A stretch of 64,000 bases of DNA, from the NCBI GenBank assembly GCA_963844325.1, contig CAWJNV010000002.1, forward strand, positions 1,488,001-1,552,000. The letters run 5' to 3'. Within the stretch, counting starts at the first letter, position 1, and every line of letters starts with the position of its first letter. Both the position numbers and the translations under genes were made by a program. The notes under the pieces are model-generated. The model was not told the DNA's origin. It was given only the letters and a program-made list of their open reading frames with translations, and made no database searches. Shown here piece after piece: positions 54,059-62,220 of this stretch. This stretch comes from CADCTQ01 sp963844325 (GTDB lineage Bacteria; Bacteroidota; Bacteroidia; Cytophagales; 172606-1).

Positions 54059-55303
54059 TTAGCGGCCGGCATCCACCAGTTCCAGCCGTTGAAAAGTGAC
54101 CCGGTCATCCGACTCGTGCCGGAGTTTCCGCACGTGGAGCCCGTCTTCGGCCACGAAGAAATGGCTGAAGTCGTACGCATCGGGCGGGAAAACGACTTCC
54201 CCCATTTTGCGGAACGACCGGTCGAGGATGATGACCGCTTTCTGCTTGCTCAGGTGCTTGGGCAACCGGGCGTTGAACCGGCGGGCGGGCAACTCGGCGA
54301 CCCGGTAGTACACCCGGCGGAACGGATCATAAATGATGTACAGGTAGGACGGGTTTTGGGCGTAGTACTTGTACAACTCGGTCTGGCTCAGGAAATCGTG
54401 GTAGATGGGCCGGTATTTCATGGATTTGATTTCCCCGAAGTGCCGGCTGCCGGCGTAGTGCCGGGTGCGCCTGCCCGTTTCCGCATCCAGCACCGACACG
54501 TGGTGGTCGGCCATGAAGCTGAACACCAGCCGTTGGTCGCCGGGGTTATAATCGAAAAAAGGCTGCCTGAAGCCCCCGGTACCGCCCCAGTTGGTACCCC
54601 AGTAGAATTCCGGGTATTGCATTCCGTACTGCACGGTGCCGTTGCCGAGGTGAAAGGTTGCCAGCACGTTCCGCTCCCGGTCCGTTGCGTCGGGCCCTCC
54701 TTCGTGGCTCATGTAGCCGGCCAGGTATACCTTTGCCCGCCGCGGTTCGAATGCAATGGGGGAATTGGTGGCAACCACCGGGAAAACGGTTTGGTGGCTG
54801 AGGCCGGCCCTTTCGCTGATGGTGCGCCTGAGCAGTGGCCCCCGGCGCAGGCTCAGCAAGGTAAGGCCGCTGTTGCTGTAATTGTACACGAACAGGGAAT
54901 CGGCGTTGAGGATGTGGTAGCCCTGGATTTTGTCGCTGCCCGTATACCCGTACTCCTTCAGCCGTACGCTTCGTGCCAGCCGGCCGGTCGGGTAATCGTA
55001 GTAATAGATGGTATGCGACTGGTTGTTGAGAAACGTCAGGTATTTTTTCCCGGCGGCATCCGTGAAGTACTGGTAGTAGGCGATGCTCGGCGGGTCGGTA
55101 AGGCTGTCGAGCAGGAAAAACCGGCTGCCCGCTTCCCGCAGCGCCAGGCGGTATGCCACCCCGCGGGGCGGAATGTTCTCCACGGCCTTTTCGCGGGCGT
55201 ATTTGAACGAGGGAATGAACAGCCACGCGGCGGTCGTAGCGAGGAGTACGAAAAACGTTTTTGCCAGGGTGTAGGTACGCACCCCTTTGCCGGATGGGTT
55301 CAT
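54059..55303 (-). CDS. DUF4221-like exported protein
   Basis: A 414-residue protein with an N-terminal hydrophobic anchor (FFVLLATTAAWLFIPSF) and a beta-propeller-like mature part (YLTFLNNQSHTIYYYDYPTG, VFSFMADHHVSVLDAETG, DPFRRVYYRVAEL, AVIILDRSFRKMGEVV). This matches the DUF4221 family of Bacteroidota, whose members are often encoded next to small NVEALA-type peptides. Function is unknown; binding or display of the peptide is a reasonable guess. It follows the peptide gene by 163 bp. Confidence 0.82.
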   Translation of the reverse strand: MNPSGKGVRTYTLAKTFFVLLATTAAWLFIPSFKYAREKAVENIPPRGVAYRLALREAGSRFFLLDSLTDPPSIAYYQYFTDAAGKKYLTFLNNQSHTIYYYDYPTGRLARSVRLKEYGYTGSDKIQGYHILNADSLFVYNYSNSGLTLLSLRRGPLLRRTISERAGLSHQTVFPVVATNSPIAFEPRRAKVYLAGYMSHEGGPDATDRERNVLATFHLGNGTVQYGMQYPEFYWGTNWGGTGGFRQPFFDYNPGDQRLVFSFMADHHVSVLDAETGRRTRHYAGSRHFGEIKSMKYRPIYHDFLSQTELYKYYAQNPSYLYIIYDPFRRVYYRVAELPARRFNARLPKHLSKQKAVIILDRSFRKMGEVVFPPDAYDFSHFFVAEDGLHVRKLRHESDDRVTFQRLELVDAGR

Positions 55304-55402
55304 GGTATTTTGGGGTGTTTTAGGCTAGATTTTCACTTTTTTGTGAATTTTTACCACAGCAAACGGGACGGGTGGAAAGGGGTAACTCCGCCGGTGGCGG
55401 CA

Positions 55403-55444
55403 GGCGCGGGGAGCGGCTTCCCGGGAGAAGCCCCTTCCCGCGCC
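55403..55444 (-). promoter_or_regulatory. Strong hairpin between the peptide gene and DUF4221 (possible attenuator)
   Basis: GGCGCGGGaAGGGGCTTC and GAAGCCgCTCCCCGCGCC pair on the minus strand over about 18 bp with small mismatches. It has no T run, so it may partly stop or process the transcript so that the peptide is made in excess over the downstream genes. Confidence 0.55.
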
Positions 55445-55465
55445 GTGCGGCCCGGCTGTCCTGCA

Positions 55466-55681
55466 TCAGTACAACAGGCATTCGTTCCAGAATGAGCCAT
55501 AGACGCAGTCGAATGAACCATCCGCCTGCACGTCACAATCACCCTGGTTGCCGGCAATGCAGTGGCTAACAGCCTCTTCGGGGGCAAGCGACGCAGCAAC
55601 GGCAATGGCCAGGCTCAAGGCAACCTGTACCTTGGTCTTCTTCACCTGATCTTTGATGGTGTTCATGGGGTTCGTTTTCAT
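55466..55681 (-). CDS. Small Cys-rich exported peptide (NVEALA-like)
   Basis: A 71-residue product (or 66 from the second ATG). A basic start (NTIKDQVKKTK) and a hydrophobic core (VQVALSLAIAVAASLA) form a signal peptide; likely cleavage is in the APEEAVSHC region. The mature peptide has four cysteines spaced C-7-C-9-C-8-C near the C-terminus (HCIAGNQGDCDVQ, GSFDCVYGSFWNECLLY). Small signal-bearing Cys-rich peptides next to DUF4221 genes are the NVEALA-like families; the exact NVEALA motif is not present. First gene of the operon ending with lepB. Confidence 0.8.
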   Translation of the reverse strand: MKTNPMNTIKDQVKKTKVQVALSLAIAVAASLAPEEAVSHCIAGNQGDCDVQADGSFDCVYGSFWNECLLY

Positions 55682-55754
55682 TTCATGAAATGTTTAAGTG
55701 GTTAACGGTGTAAAAAATTATATGCAAGTATACCGCCGCCGCACCCCCGGGCTG

Positions 55755-55770
55755 TAGTAAAATTTTACTA
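55755..55770. promoter_or_regulatory. Perfect 16-bp palindrome, possible operator of the peptide operon
   Basis: TAGTAAAATTTTACTA, 74 bp upstream of the peptide start. It may be an operator, or a weak hairpin after the YCF48-like gene. Confidence 0.35.
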
Positions 55771-55859
55771 TACCGTGAAAAAAATTACTTTTTCCCATAG
55801 GCGGCCGCCGGCGCGGGGTGCGCCGGGTTTGCTTTGCGGACGGAAGGGGAGGGGAGCGG

Positions 55860-56861
55860 CTAGGGCAGTTTCAGCCGGGCGATGCGGCCGCCGGCCCCGG
55901 CCAGGTACACGACCCGGCCTTTTTTGGCGCGGGTGGCTACGTGGAAGCCCTCGGCCGCAATGGGTTCCCAACGGCGGCCCCCGTCGCGGGAGCGGTCCAC
56001 GCCCGACGGACCGCAGCTGATCAGGGTGTAGCCGTCGAGGTAAATCACGCAGGAGCGGTAGCCGCGGGGCGGCGCGGCCGGTAAGGTCCAGGTGTTGCCG
56101 CCGTCGGCGGAAAGGGCGCAGGTGCCCCGGGTGTCCTTTTCTTTGGCAAAGTCGCCCCCCACGATGACCATCCGCTTGCCCCGGGCCGCCACCGAGAAGG
56201 CCCCGGTTGATTCGGCGCCCTGCACCAGGGGCAGCGTTTGGCTGGCCTGGCTTCCCGCCAGGCGGCTTACTTTGCCCCCGGTCACCACCTGGTAGCTGCC
56301 ATTCGTCAGCAGGCGTACGTTGGTGCCGCTGGCCGCGAAACAGGCTTCGCCGGGCTGAGCCGCCAGGGCCGGGTAGGTTACCCGCCAGGTGTTGCCGCCG
56401 TCGTCGGTGCCCCGCACGAAAAAGTTGCCCCCGATGGGGTCGCCCACCACAATGCCGTGGCGGTCGTCGCGGAAGTGCATGGCGTCGAGAAACATGCCCT
56501 TGGTGGAGTCGGCAAATGCCACTTGCCAGGTCTCGCCGCCGTCGGTCGTTCTGAGGATGCAGGCCGGCTCCGCAACGGCCATCAGGAGGGCGGTATTGGC
56601 ATCGAACGCCTCCACGTCGCGGAAGTCGCGGGCCTCGTAGCCCGGCACCTGCCGCCACTGCCAGGTACGGCCGCCGTCGAGGGACCGGCCCACCGTGCCG
56701 CGGCTGCCGCTGGCCCACACCACCGAATCGGTGGGCGCACTCAGGCCCCGCAGGCTCACCGAGTCGCGGGCGGCGAGCAGCTTAACGGCCGAAGGCTGCT
56801 GGGCGGAAGCGGAGAAACCAATGAGCAGGAAAGCGACCAGGAAGAAAAGGCGTGGAAGCAT
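55860..56861 (-). CDS. YCF48/BNR-like exported beta-propeller protein
   Basis: A 333-residue exported protein: signal LPRLFFLVAFLLIGFSASAQ, then repeated BNR/YCF48-type strands (SLDGGRTWQWRQVPGYEA, RTTDGGETWQVAFADSTK, GTDDGGNTWRVTYPA, SADGGNTWTLPAAPPRGY, SRDGGRRWEPIAAEGFHV) of the Asp-box kind. YCF48 aids photosystem assembly in cyanobacteria; in Bacteroidota the role is unknown and may be glycan or stress-related. Stands alone, 178 bp before the peptide operon. Confidence 0.88.
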   Translation of the reverse strand: MLPRLFFLVAFLLIGFSASAQQPSAVKLLAARDSVSLRGLSAPTDSVVWASGSRGTVGRSLDGGRTWQWRQVPGYEARDFRDVEAFDANTALLMAVAEPACILRTTDGGETWQVAFADSTKGMFLDAMHFRDDRHGIVVGDPIGGNFFVRGTDDGGNTWRVTYPALAAQPGEACFAASGTNVRLLTNGSYQVVTGGKVSRLAGSQASQTLPLVQGAESTGAFSVAARGKRMVIVGGDFAKEKDTRGTCALSADGGNTWTLPAAPPRGYRSCVIYLDGYTLISCGPSGVDRSRDGGRRWEPIAAEGFHVATRAKKGRVVYLAGAGGRIARLKLP

Positions 56862-56941
56862 GGAAGGTCAGCAGGATGGTTTCAAGCAAAGTAAAGCACT
56901 GAACCGCAAGAATCGCAATAGAGACGCAAAGGGCGCAAAGT

Positions 56942-57068
56942 AGGGGTAGGGTTAAAACCCTACCCTACGGAAAGGCTGCGCCTGGTTTGATTGGAGCGAA
57001 GTCTGCGTACGTATTCGCAATATCCATCGTGCGCAATATCCATAGGATCGGGTTTAAACCCGATCCCT
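56942..57068. repeat. 127-bp repeat element, copy A, bounded by TTTAAACCC-type palindromes
   Basis: Matches 61172-61298 with only a handful of differences. Each end carries a GGGTTTAAACCC-like palindrome; the middle (CTGCGCCTGGTTTGATTGGA, then the GCAATATCCAT words) is shared. No frame is conserved, so it looks like a non-coding mobile or recombination element. Confidence 0.9.
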
Positions 57069-57072
57069 ACTC

Positions 57073-57123
57073 AACCGCAAAGGGCGCAAAGAAATACGCG
57101 TTCTCCTTGCGCCCTTTGCGGTT
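57073..57123 (-). terminator. Terminator of the gene at 57153-57674
   Basis: AACCGCAAAGGGCGCAAAG and CTTGCGCCCTTTGCGGTT pair over about 18 bp with one bulge, 30 bp after the stop on the minus strand. GCAAAGGGC words also occur at 56925 and 61100-61145. Confidence 0.75.
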
Positions 57124-57152
57124 AAGTGCTTTGCATGAAAAAGGGGTAAGCT

Positions 57153-57674
57153 TCAGAGGGGCATGGGAAAATCCGCCGGAAGCTGCTGCACCGCTGCACC
57201 GGTACCCGGATTGGAAATATCCACCCCCGGGGCGGCCGATTCCTGCGCCGCGTCGGTGGGTTCGGCCACGTACTCCATCGCTGCACCGGCCACGCCGGCG
57301 GTAATCATAATGGCCGCCATGTCGATGAGGGCGTTTTCAATCTTTTCGTAGCCTTCTTTTTTCTGTTCGGTAAACATCACCTGCGCCACGCCCTGGCCCA
57401 CTTCGCAGAGCCGTTCGGCCTGGCGGATGGGCGTTTTGACGACCGCCTTGGCAATGGGTTTGGCGTCGTCCACCAGGCCGCACATGCGGTCGGAAACCTT
57501 GCGCCCGAGCTGCCACATCCGGTCGGAAACCGGATTTTCGCCGCCCTTGATGTGCCTGACCGTCTCGGCCACGGCCACCGCCGAGAGGCCCGTAGCCACC
57601 TCTACCGTAACCTTTGCCACCACTGCGGCCTTATCCACCGCAAAGTCAACGAAGCTGCGTAACTGTCCGAACAT
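57153..57674 (-). CDS. Unrecognised 173-residue protein
   Basis: No signal peptide. An N-terminal alanine/valine-rich amphipathic stretch (FVDFAVDKAAVVAKVTVEVA), a middle part with two cysteines (RMCGLVDDAKPIAKAVVK and RLCEVGQGVAQVMF), a weak membrane-like helix (LIDMAAIMITAGVAGAAM) and a P/G-rich C-terminal tail. I do not recognise a family; it may be membrane-associated. It sits between repeat copy A and the MFS gene, divergent from the latter. Confidence 0.65.
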   Translation of the reverse strand: MFGQLRSFVDFAVDKAAVVAKVTVEVATGLSAVAVAETVRHIKGGENPVSDRMWQLGRKVSDRMCGLVDDAKPIAKAVVKTPIRQAERLCEVGQGVAQVMFTEQKKEGYEKIENALIDMAAIMITAGVAGAAMEYVAEPTDAAQESAAPGVDISNPGTGAAVQQLPADFPMPL

Positions 57675-57854
57675 AAGCAGTTGGGTTTGAAAGATTTCTA
57701 AATTACGCCATACCCGTCCTTCCGTTCAACCGGAAACGGGTTTTTATTTTGAACGGTCATATTTATGGACCGGCAGAAGCTGAAAATGACGGTTTATCCC
57801 GAAAAGCGGGGGCGGGAACGGCGGGGAATGCTAATTTTACCTTTTTACCGGACC

Positions 57855-59084
57855 ATGCAAACCATCCTCAACCTGTACCGCAACGCTTACGGCGGCCTCG
57901 CCACCCCTTCGTGGATGCTGGCCCTGGTGATGTTCATCAACCGGAGCGGCTCGATGGTGGTGCCCTTCCTGAGCGTATACCTGACCCAGTCGCTGCACTT
58001 TTCGCTGGAGCAGACGGGCATCATCCTCACCATTTTCGGCGCGGGGGCCATGGTGGGCTCACTGCTGGGCGGCTGGCTGTCCGACCGGATCGGGCCGTTC
58101 CGGGTGCAGTTCCTGAGCCTGATGCTGGGCGGCGGCCTGCTGCTGCTGCTGGCCGCGCTGAAAACGTTTCCCCTGCTGGCCGCGGGCATCTTCGTGATGA
58201 GCGTAACGGTGGAATGCCTGCGCCCGGCCAACACCGCGTCGGTGGCCCACTACGCCCGGCCCGAGAACGTGACCCGTTCTTTCTCCCTCAACCGCATGGC
58301 CGTAAACCTGGGCTTCTCCATCGGCCCGGCGCTGGGCGGGCTGCTGGCGTCCATTGCCTACGAGTGGCTGTTCATCGCCGACGGCGTGACGTGCATTGCC
58401 GCCGGCCTGTTCTTCTATTTCTACTTCCGCGGCAAGCGCCGCAACCCGCCGGCCCCCGTGGCGGCCGGCGAGGTGGAGCCCGGGCCGGAACGGTCGCCGT
58501 ACCGGGACCCGCGTTTCCTGGCATTCGTCGCTTTTACCACCTGCTACGCCATTATTTTCTTCCAGTTTTTCACCACCCTGCCCCTGTACTACCGCCAGGT
58601 GTACGGCCTTTCGGAAGCCGCCATCGGGCTGCTGCTGGGGTTCAACGGCCTGATGGTCTTCCTCTTCGAGATGATCATCATTCAGTTGATCGGCAAGCGG
58701 GCGGGGTTCCGGCAGTTGGTGGTGCTGGGTACGCTGCTCTGCGGGTTGTCGTACGCCCTCTTCAACGTGGCTACGGGGATGGCCGTACTGATCGTCGCCA
58801 TGGTCCTGGTGACCTTTTCGGAGATTTTCGCCATGCCTTTCATGATTACGTATACCATCAACCGGGCCGGGGAGAAACACCGGGGGGCGTACATTGGGTT
58901 GTACACGCTGGCCTATTCGGTGGCTTTTATCCTGGCGCCTTACCTGGGCACCCAACTGGTGGCTGATTACGGATTCACTACCCTCTGGTGGGCGGCCGGC
59001 ATTGCGTCACTGCCCACGGCCCTCGGCTTTTTCGCCGTCATGCGCCGGGAGCCGGTGGCCGAACGGATGAAAAAAGAAGCGTAA
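57855..59084 (+). CDS. MFS transporter (drug or metabolite efflux type)
   Basis: A 409-residue 12-helix major facilitator. The loop 2-3 signature GGWLSDRIGPF is present, with helices throughout (SMVVPFLSVYLTQSLHF, VQFLSLMLGGGLLLLLAALK, FVAFTTCYAIIFFQFFT). ATG 57855 (MQTILNLYRNAYGG) is chosen; a start 90 bp upstream adds a charged tail with no support. It is followed after 13 bp by a flavin split-barrel gene, implying co-expression. Substrate unknown. Confidence 0.88.
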   Translation: MQTILNLYRNAYGGLATPSWMLALVMFINRSGSMVVPFLSVYLTQSLHFSLEQTGIILTIFGAGAMVGSLLGGWLSDRIGPFRVQFLSLMLGGGLLLLLAALKTFPLLAAGIFVMSVTVECLRPANTASVAHYARPENVTRSFSLNRMAVNLGFSIGPALGGLLASIAYEWLFIADGVTCIAAGLFFYFYFRGKRRNPPAPVAAGEVEPGPERSPYRDPRFLAFVAFTTCYAIIFFQFFTTLPLYYRQVYGLSEAAIGLLLGFNGLMVFLFEMIIIQLIGKRAGFRQLVVLGTLLCGLSYALFNVATGMAVLIVAMVLVTFSEIFAMPFMITYTINRAGEKHRGAYIGLYTLAYSVAFILAPYLGTQLVADYGFTTLWWAAGIASLPTALGFFAVMRREPVAERMKKEA

Positions 59085-59097
59085 TCCCATACTAACC

Positions 59098-59715
59098 ATG
59101 CAATCTCCCGAAACGACTCCGACCCTTACCCTGCCCGGCGTGGAAAGCCAGGCCTGGACCCTGCTGGCGGACGGCAGCCGGAATCCGAAGGACGCCTTTT
59201 ACACGGGTACGCTGGGCACGCTGGCCCACCCGGGGCCGAACCTCCGGACGGTCGTGCTACGCGGGGCCGACCCGCAGCAACGAACCACGGTGTGCTACTC
59301 CGACGTGCGGGCCGGCAAAGTGGCCGAACTGCTGGAGAACCCGGCGGTAAGCTGGCTCTTCTGGGACGACGGGCGGAAGGTCCAGTTGCGGCTCACGGGC
59401 CGGGCTACGGTGCATACGAGTGACGCCCTGGCCGACGGGCACTGGCAGGCCACCAGCCCCGGCAACCGGCGGAGTTACCTGGCGGGGCCGGCCCCCGGTA
59501 CTGTGCAGCCCTTTCCCACGTCGGGCCTGCCCGAAGGCCTCGACGCCCGCGAACCCACCGAGGAGGAGAGTGCCGCGGGCCGCCCGCACTTTGCCGTCAT
59601 CGTCACGCAGGTGCAACGCCTCGAATGGCTTTGGCTGGCCCGGGGCGGTCACCGCCGCGCCGCCTTCCGCTACGCGGGAACGGAACTTGCCGAGGCAGTG
59701 TGGCTTGTTCCGTAG
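59098..59715 (+). CDS. Pyridoxamine 5'-phosphate oxidase-like flavin protein
   Basis: A 205-residue FMN-binding split-barrel protein of the Alr4036/pyridoxamine-phosphate-oxidase-like group: RNPKDAFYTGTLGTL, LRTVVLRGADPQQRTTVCYS, SDVRAGKVAELLENPAVSWL, QLRLTGRATVHTSD, then the C-terminal VQRLEWLWLARGGHRRAAFR. Reaction is not assigned; such proteins reduce or oxidise small molecules with FMN or bind flavins and haem. Co-directional with the MFS gene. Confidence 0.82.
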   Translation: MQSPETTPTLTLPGVESQAWTLLADGSRNPKDAFYTGTLGTLAHPGPNLRTVVLRGADPQQRTTVCYSDVRAGKVAELLENPAVSWLFWDDGRKVQLRLTGRATVHTSDALADGHWQATSPGNRRSYLAGPAPGTVQPFPTSGLPEGLDAREPTEEESAAGRPHFAVIVTQVQRLEWLWLARGGHRRAAFRYAGTELAEAVWLVP

Positions 59716-59860
59716 GGACGATAGGGTTTGAGGGGATAGGGTTTTAGGGGATAGGGTTTAAACCCTATCCTATGGATATTGGTGGCAAATACGTTTGGGT
59801 TATTCCAGAAAATCAGCGGTTTATCTCCGTAGGATAGGGTTTAAACCCTATCCCTCCTCC
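59716..59860. repeat. TAGGGTTTAAACCCTA palindromes and partial third repeat copy
   Basis: Two palindromes (about 59748-59770 and 59832-59857) flank a spacer whose complement includes CAATATCCATAGGAT, matching the right part of the 127-bp element. GGGGATAGGG words lead into the first palindrome. Sits between the converging flavin gene and dinB. Confidence 0.85.
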
Positions 59861-59869
59861 CGTCTCCTT

Positions 59870-60946
59870 CTAAAATGGTATGACAAGCTGGCCACCGGCG
59901 GCCTCGGGGTGGTGGAGGCTGGAGACAGACAGGCCGAGCAGGCGGACGGGTTTGGACCATTCCACTTCGGCCGTGAGGTGACCGGCCAATTCTTGCAGGG
60001 AGGGTAGGGTGTTGAGCAGGAACGTGACCGTGCGGCTGCGGGTGATCTGCGTGAAGTCGTTGAATTTCACCTTCAGCGTGAGCGTGCGGCCGAAGTTTCC
60101 CTGTCGTTCGAGGCGGGCAAACACGTCCTGCGCAATGACCGCCAGGGCTTCCCGGACGTCGTCGGGGTCGGTGAGGTCGGTGTCGAAGGTCGTTTCGGCG
60201 CCCACCGATTTGCGGATGCGGTCGGGCTCCACGGGACGGAGGTCGATGCCGCGGGCAATGTGGAAATAAAAGTGGCCGGCCTTGCCGAACAGGCGGACCA
60301 GTTCGGGCTCCGGCCACTCCCGCAGGTCGGCGCCGGTGTGGATGCCGAGGCCGTGCATTTTGGCCGCCGTCACCTTGCCCACGCCGTAAAACTTGCTGAC
60401 GGGCAGGGCCGCCACGAAAGCCTCCGCCTGCGCCGGCGTCACCACCGTCAGCCCGTCGGGTTTGCGGTAGTCGGACGCCATTTTGGCGATGAACTTGTTG
60501 ATGGCTACCCCGGCCGACGCCGTAAGGCCCGTTTCAGCCTTGATTTGCGCCTTGATCCGTTCGGCGATCTGGCGGGCCGAGGCCAGGTTGGGCTTGTTGG
60601 CCGTCACGTCGAGGTACGCCTCGTCGAGGGACAGCGGCTCCACGAGGTCGGTGTACTGGAGGAAAATGTCGCGGATTTGCCGGGAAACGGCCTTGTACAC
60701 TTCGAAGCGGGGCTTCACGAAAAGCAGGCCCGGGCAGAGTTGGTACGCCTGGCGCGACGACATGGCCGACCGGACTCCGAAGGTGCGGGCCTCGTAGCTG
60801 GCCGCCGCCACCACGCCCCGTTCCCGGCTGCCGCCCACGGCCAGCGGCTTGTCCCGCAGGGCCGGGTTGTCGCGCTGCTCCACCGACGCGTAAAAGGCAT
60901 CCATGTCGATGTGGATGATCTTGCGGACGGCGGGGACGGGTTCCAT
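59870..60946 (-). CDS. dinB: DNA polymerase IV (Y family)
   Basis: Error-prone translesion polymerase. The 358-residue product has IIHIDMDAFYASVEQRDNP near the N-terminus and the second metal site PLSLDEAYLDVTANKP, with the GVGKVTAAKMHGLG helix-hairpin-helix and little-finger domain to the end. ATG at 60944-60946 is chosen; a 67-codon upstream extension is not protein-like. It lies alone between two copies of the palindromic repeat element. Confidence 0.95.
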   Translation of the reverse strand: MEPVPAVRKIIHIDMDAFYASVEQRDNPALRDKPLAVGGSRERGVVAAASYEARTFGVRSAMSSRQAYQLCPGLLFVKPRFEVYKAVSRQIRDIFLQYTDLVEPLSLDEAYLDVTANKPNLASARQIAERIKAQIKAETGLTASAGVAINKFIAKMASDYRKPDGLTVVTPAQAEAFVAALPVSKFYGVGKVTAAKMHGLGIHTGADLREWPEPELVRLFGKAGHFYFHIARGIDLRPVEPDRIRKSVGAETTFDTDLTDPDDVREALAVIAQDVFARLERQGNFGRTLTLKVKFNDFTQITRSRTVTFLLNTLPSLQELAGHLTAEVEWSKPVRLLGLSVSSLHHPEAAGGQLVIPF

Positions 60947-61171
60947 GCGCAGCGGTGGGGTTTCTGGCAGAATTACGCAAATAAATTCGCAGCCGCACGC
61001 CAGAAGGGCGGGGAAAATTTGCAACCGATCAGTAGATATGCAGCAGAATCCGCTTTTGGTATCCGGAAGGGTTGGGGTGGGGGTAGGCGTTACGGGAAAA
61101 GGTTTCACGCAAAGGCGCAAAGGAGGAGCGCAAAGGGCGCAAAGCAATGCGCGTTTCAGGGGTAGGGTTTT

Positions 61172-61298
61172 AGGGGTAGGGTTTAAACCCTACCCTACGG
61201 AGAGGCTGCGCTTGGTTTGATTGGAGCGAAGTCTGTGTACGTATGCGCAATATCCATCGTGCGCAATATCCATAGGATCGGGTTTAAACCCTATCCCT
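61172..61298. repeat. 127-bp repeat element, copy B
   Basis: Near-identical to 56942-57068 (AGGCTGCGCtTGGTTTGATT, GCGCAATATCCATAGGAT), same orientation, flanked by TTTAAACCC palindromes at 61180-61196 and 61281-61297. GGGGTAGGG words precede it. Confidence 0.9.
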
Positions 61299-61401
61299 TC
61301 CTCGCGTCTCCGTGAAAGGCCGTTCCCTCCGTGTCTCCGTGGTGAACCTTCCAACTTCCAAACCTTCCAACCATAACTCCTTTTCCGCAAGCAACAAACC
61401 A

Positions 61402-62211
61402 ATGTTCAACCTGACTGATAAAGTAATTGTAGTGACCGGCGGCACCGGCATTTTGGGGGCCGCTTTCGTGAAAGGCATTGCGGAAGCGGGGGGCAAGGTG
61501 GTGATTTTGGGCCGCAACGCCGCCGAGGGCGAAGACCGCGTGCGGCAAATCCGGGAGGCCGGCGGCGAGGCCCTGTTCGTTGCCGCCGACGTGCTGAGCG
61601 AAACCGACCTGCAAGGCGCCTTGTCCCAAACGCTGCAAACCTACGGCCGCGTGGACGGGCTGGTGAACGCCGCCGGCGGCAACATCCCCGAGGCGGTGAT
61701 CGGGCCGGGCGAAGACGTGTTTTCGATGAACCTGCCGGCCCTCCGCAAAGCCTTCGACCTCAACCTGTTCGGTACCTTGTTGCCTACCACCGTGTTTGGC
61801 CGGGCCATTGCCGATGGGCCGGGGCGGGGCAGCATCGTCAACATCTCCTCGATGGCGGCGCAGTCGGCCATTACCCGGGTGCTGGGCTACTCGATGGCGA
61901 AGGCCGCCGTCGACAATTTTACCCGCTGGATGGCCGTGGAACTCGCCAGCCGCTACGGCGACAAGGTGCGCATGAACGCCATTGCCCCCGGCTTTTTCAT
62001 TACCCACCAGAACCGCCGGCTGCTCACAAACGAAGACGGCGGCTACACGGCCCGCGGCGAAGCCGTGATCCGCAATACGCCGTACAAGCGGTTCGGGCAG
62101 CCCGAAGAACTGACCGGCACGCTGCTCTGGCTCCTGGGCGACGGCTCGGCCTTCGTCACCGGCGAAGTCATCTGCGTCGATGGCGGTTTTCATGTTTTCT
62201 CGGGCGTTTGA
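61402..62211 (+). CDS. SDR oxidoreductase, probable D-mannonate (fructuronate) oxidoreductase
   Basis: A 269-residue SDR: VIVVTGGTGILGAAFVKGIA (NAD loop), NAAGG, IVNISSMAAQSAI (catalytic serine) and GYSMAKAAVDNF (Y and K), and the C-terminal VTGEVICVDGGFHVFSGV. ATG 61402 (MFNLTDKVIV) is chosen. Being directly upstream of uxuA, and of the type that reduces fructuronate to mannonate in Bacteroidota, it fits hexuronate breakdown; the substrate is inferred from context. Confidence 0.85.
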   Translation: MFNLTDKVIVVTGGTGILGAAFVKGIAEAGGKVVILGRNAAEGEDRVRQIREAGGEALFVAADVLSETDLQGALSQTLQTYGRVDGLVNAAGGNIPEAVIGPGEDVFSMNLPALRKAFDLNLFGTLLPTTVFGRAIADGPGRGSIVNISSMAAQSAITRVLGYSMAKAAVDNFTRWMAVELASRYGDKVRMNAIAPGFFITHQNRRLLTNEDGGYTARGEAVIRNTPYKRFGQPEELTGTLLWLLGDGSAFVTGEVICVDGGFHVFSGV

Positions 62212-62220
62212 GGAACAGAT

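Noticed and set aside
55466..55681. Strict NVEALA protein
   Set aside because: The NVEALA motif itself is absent (APEEAV at that place), so I call it only NVEALA-like by size, signal, cysteines and neighbours.
59716..61298. Transposase or insertion sequence between the repeat copies
   Set aside because: The only gene is dinB; no transposase motif or terminal-repeat-flanked transposase frame is present.
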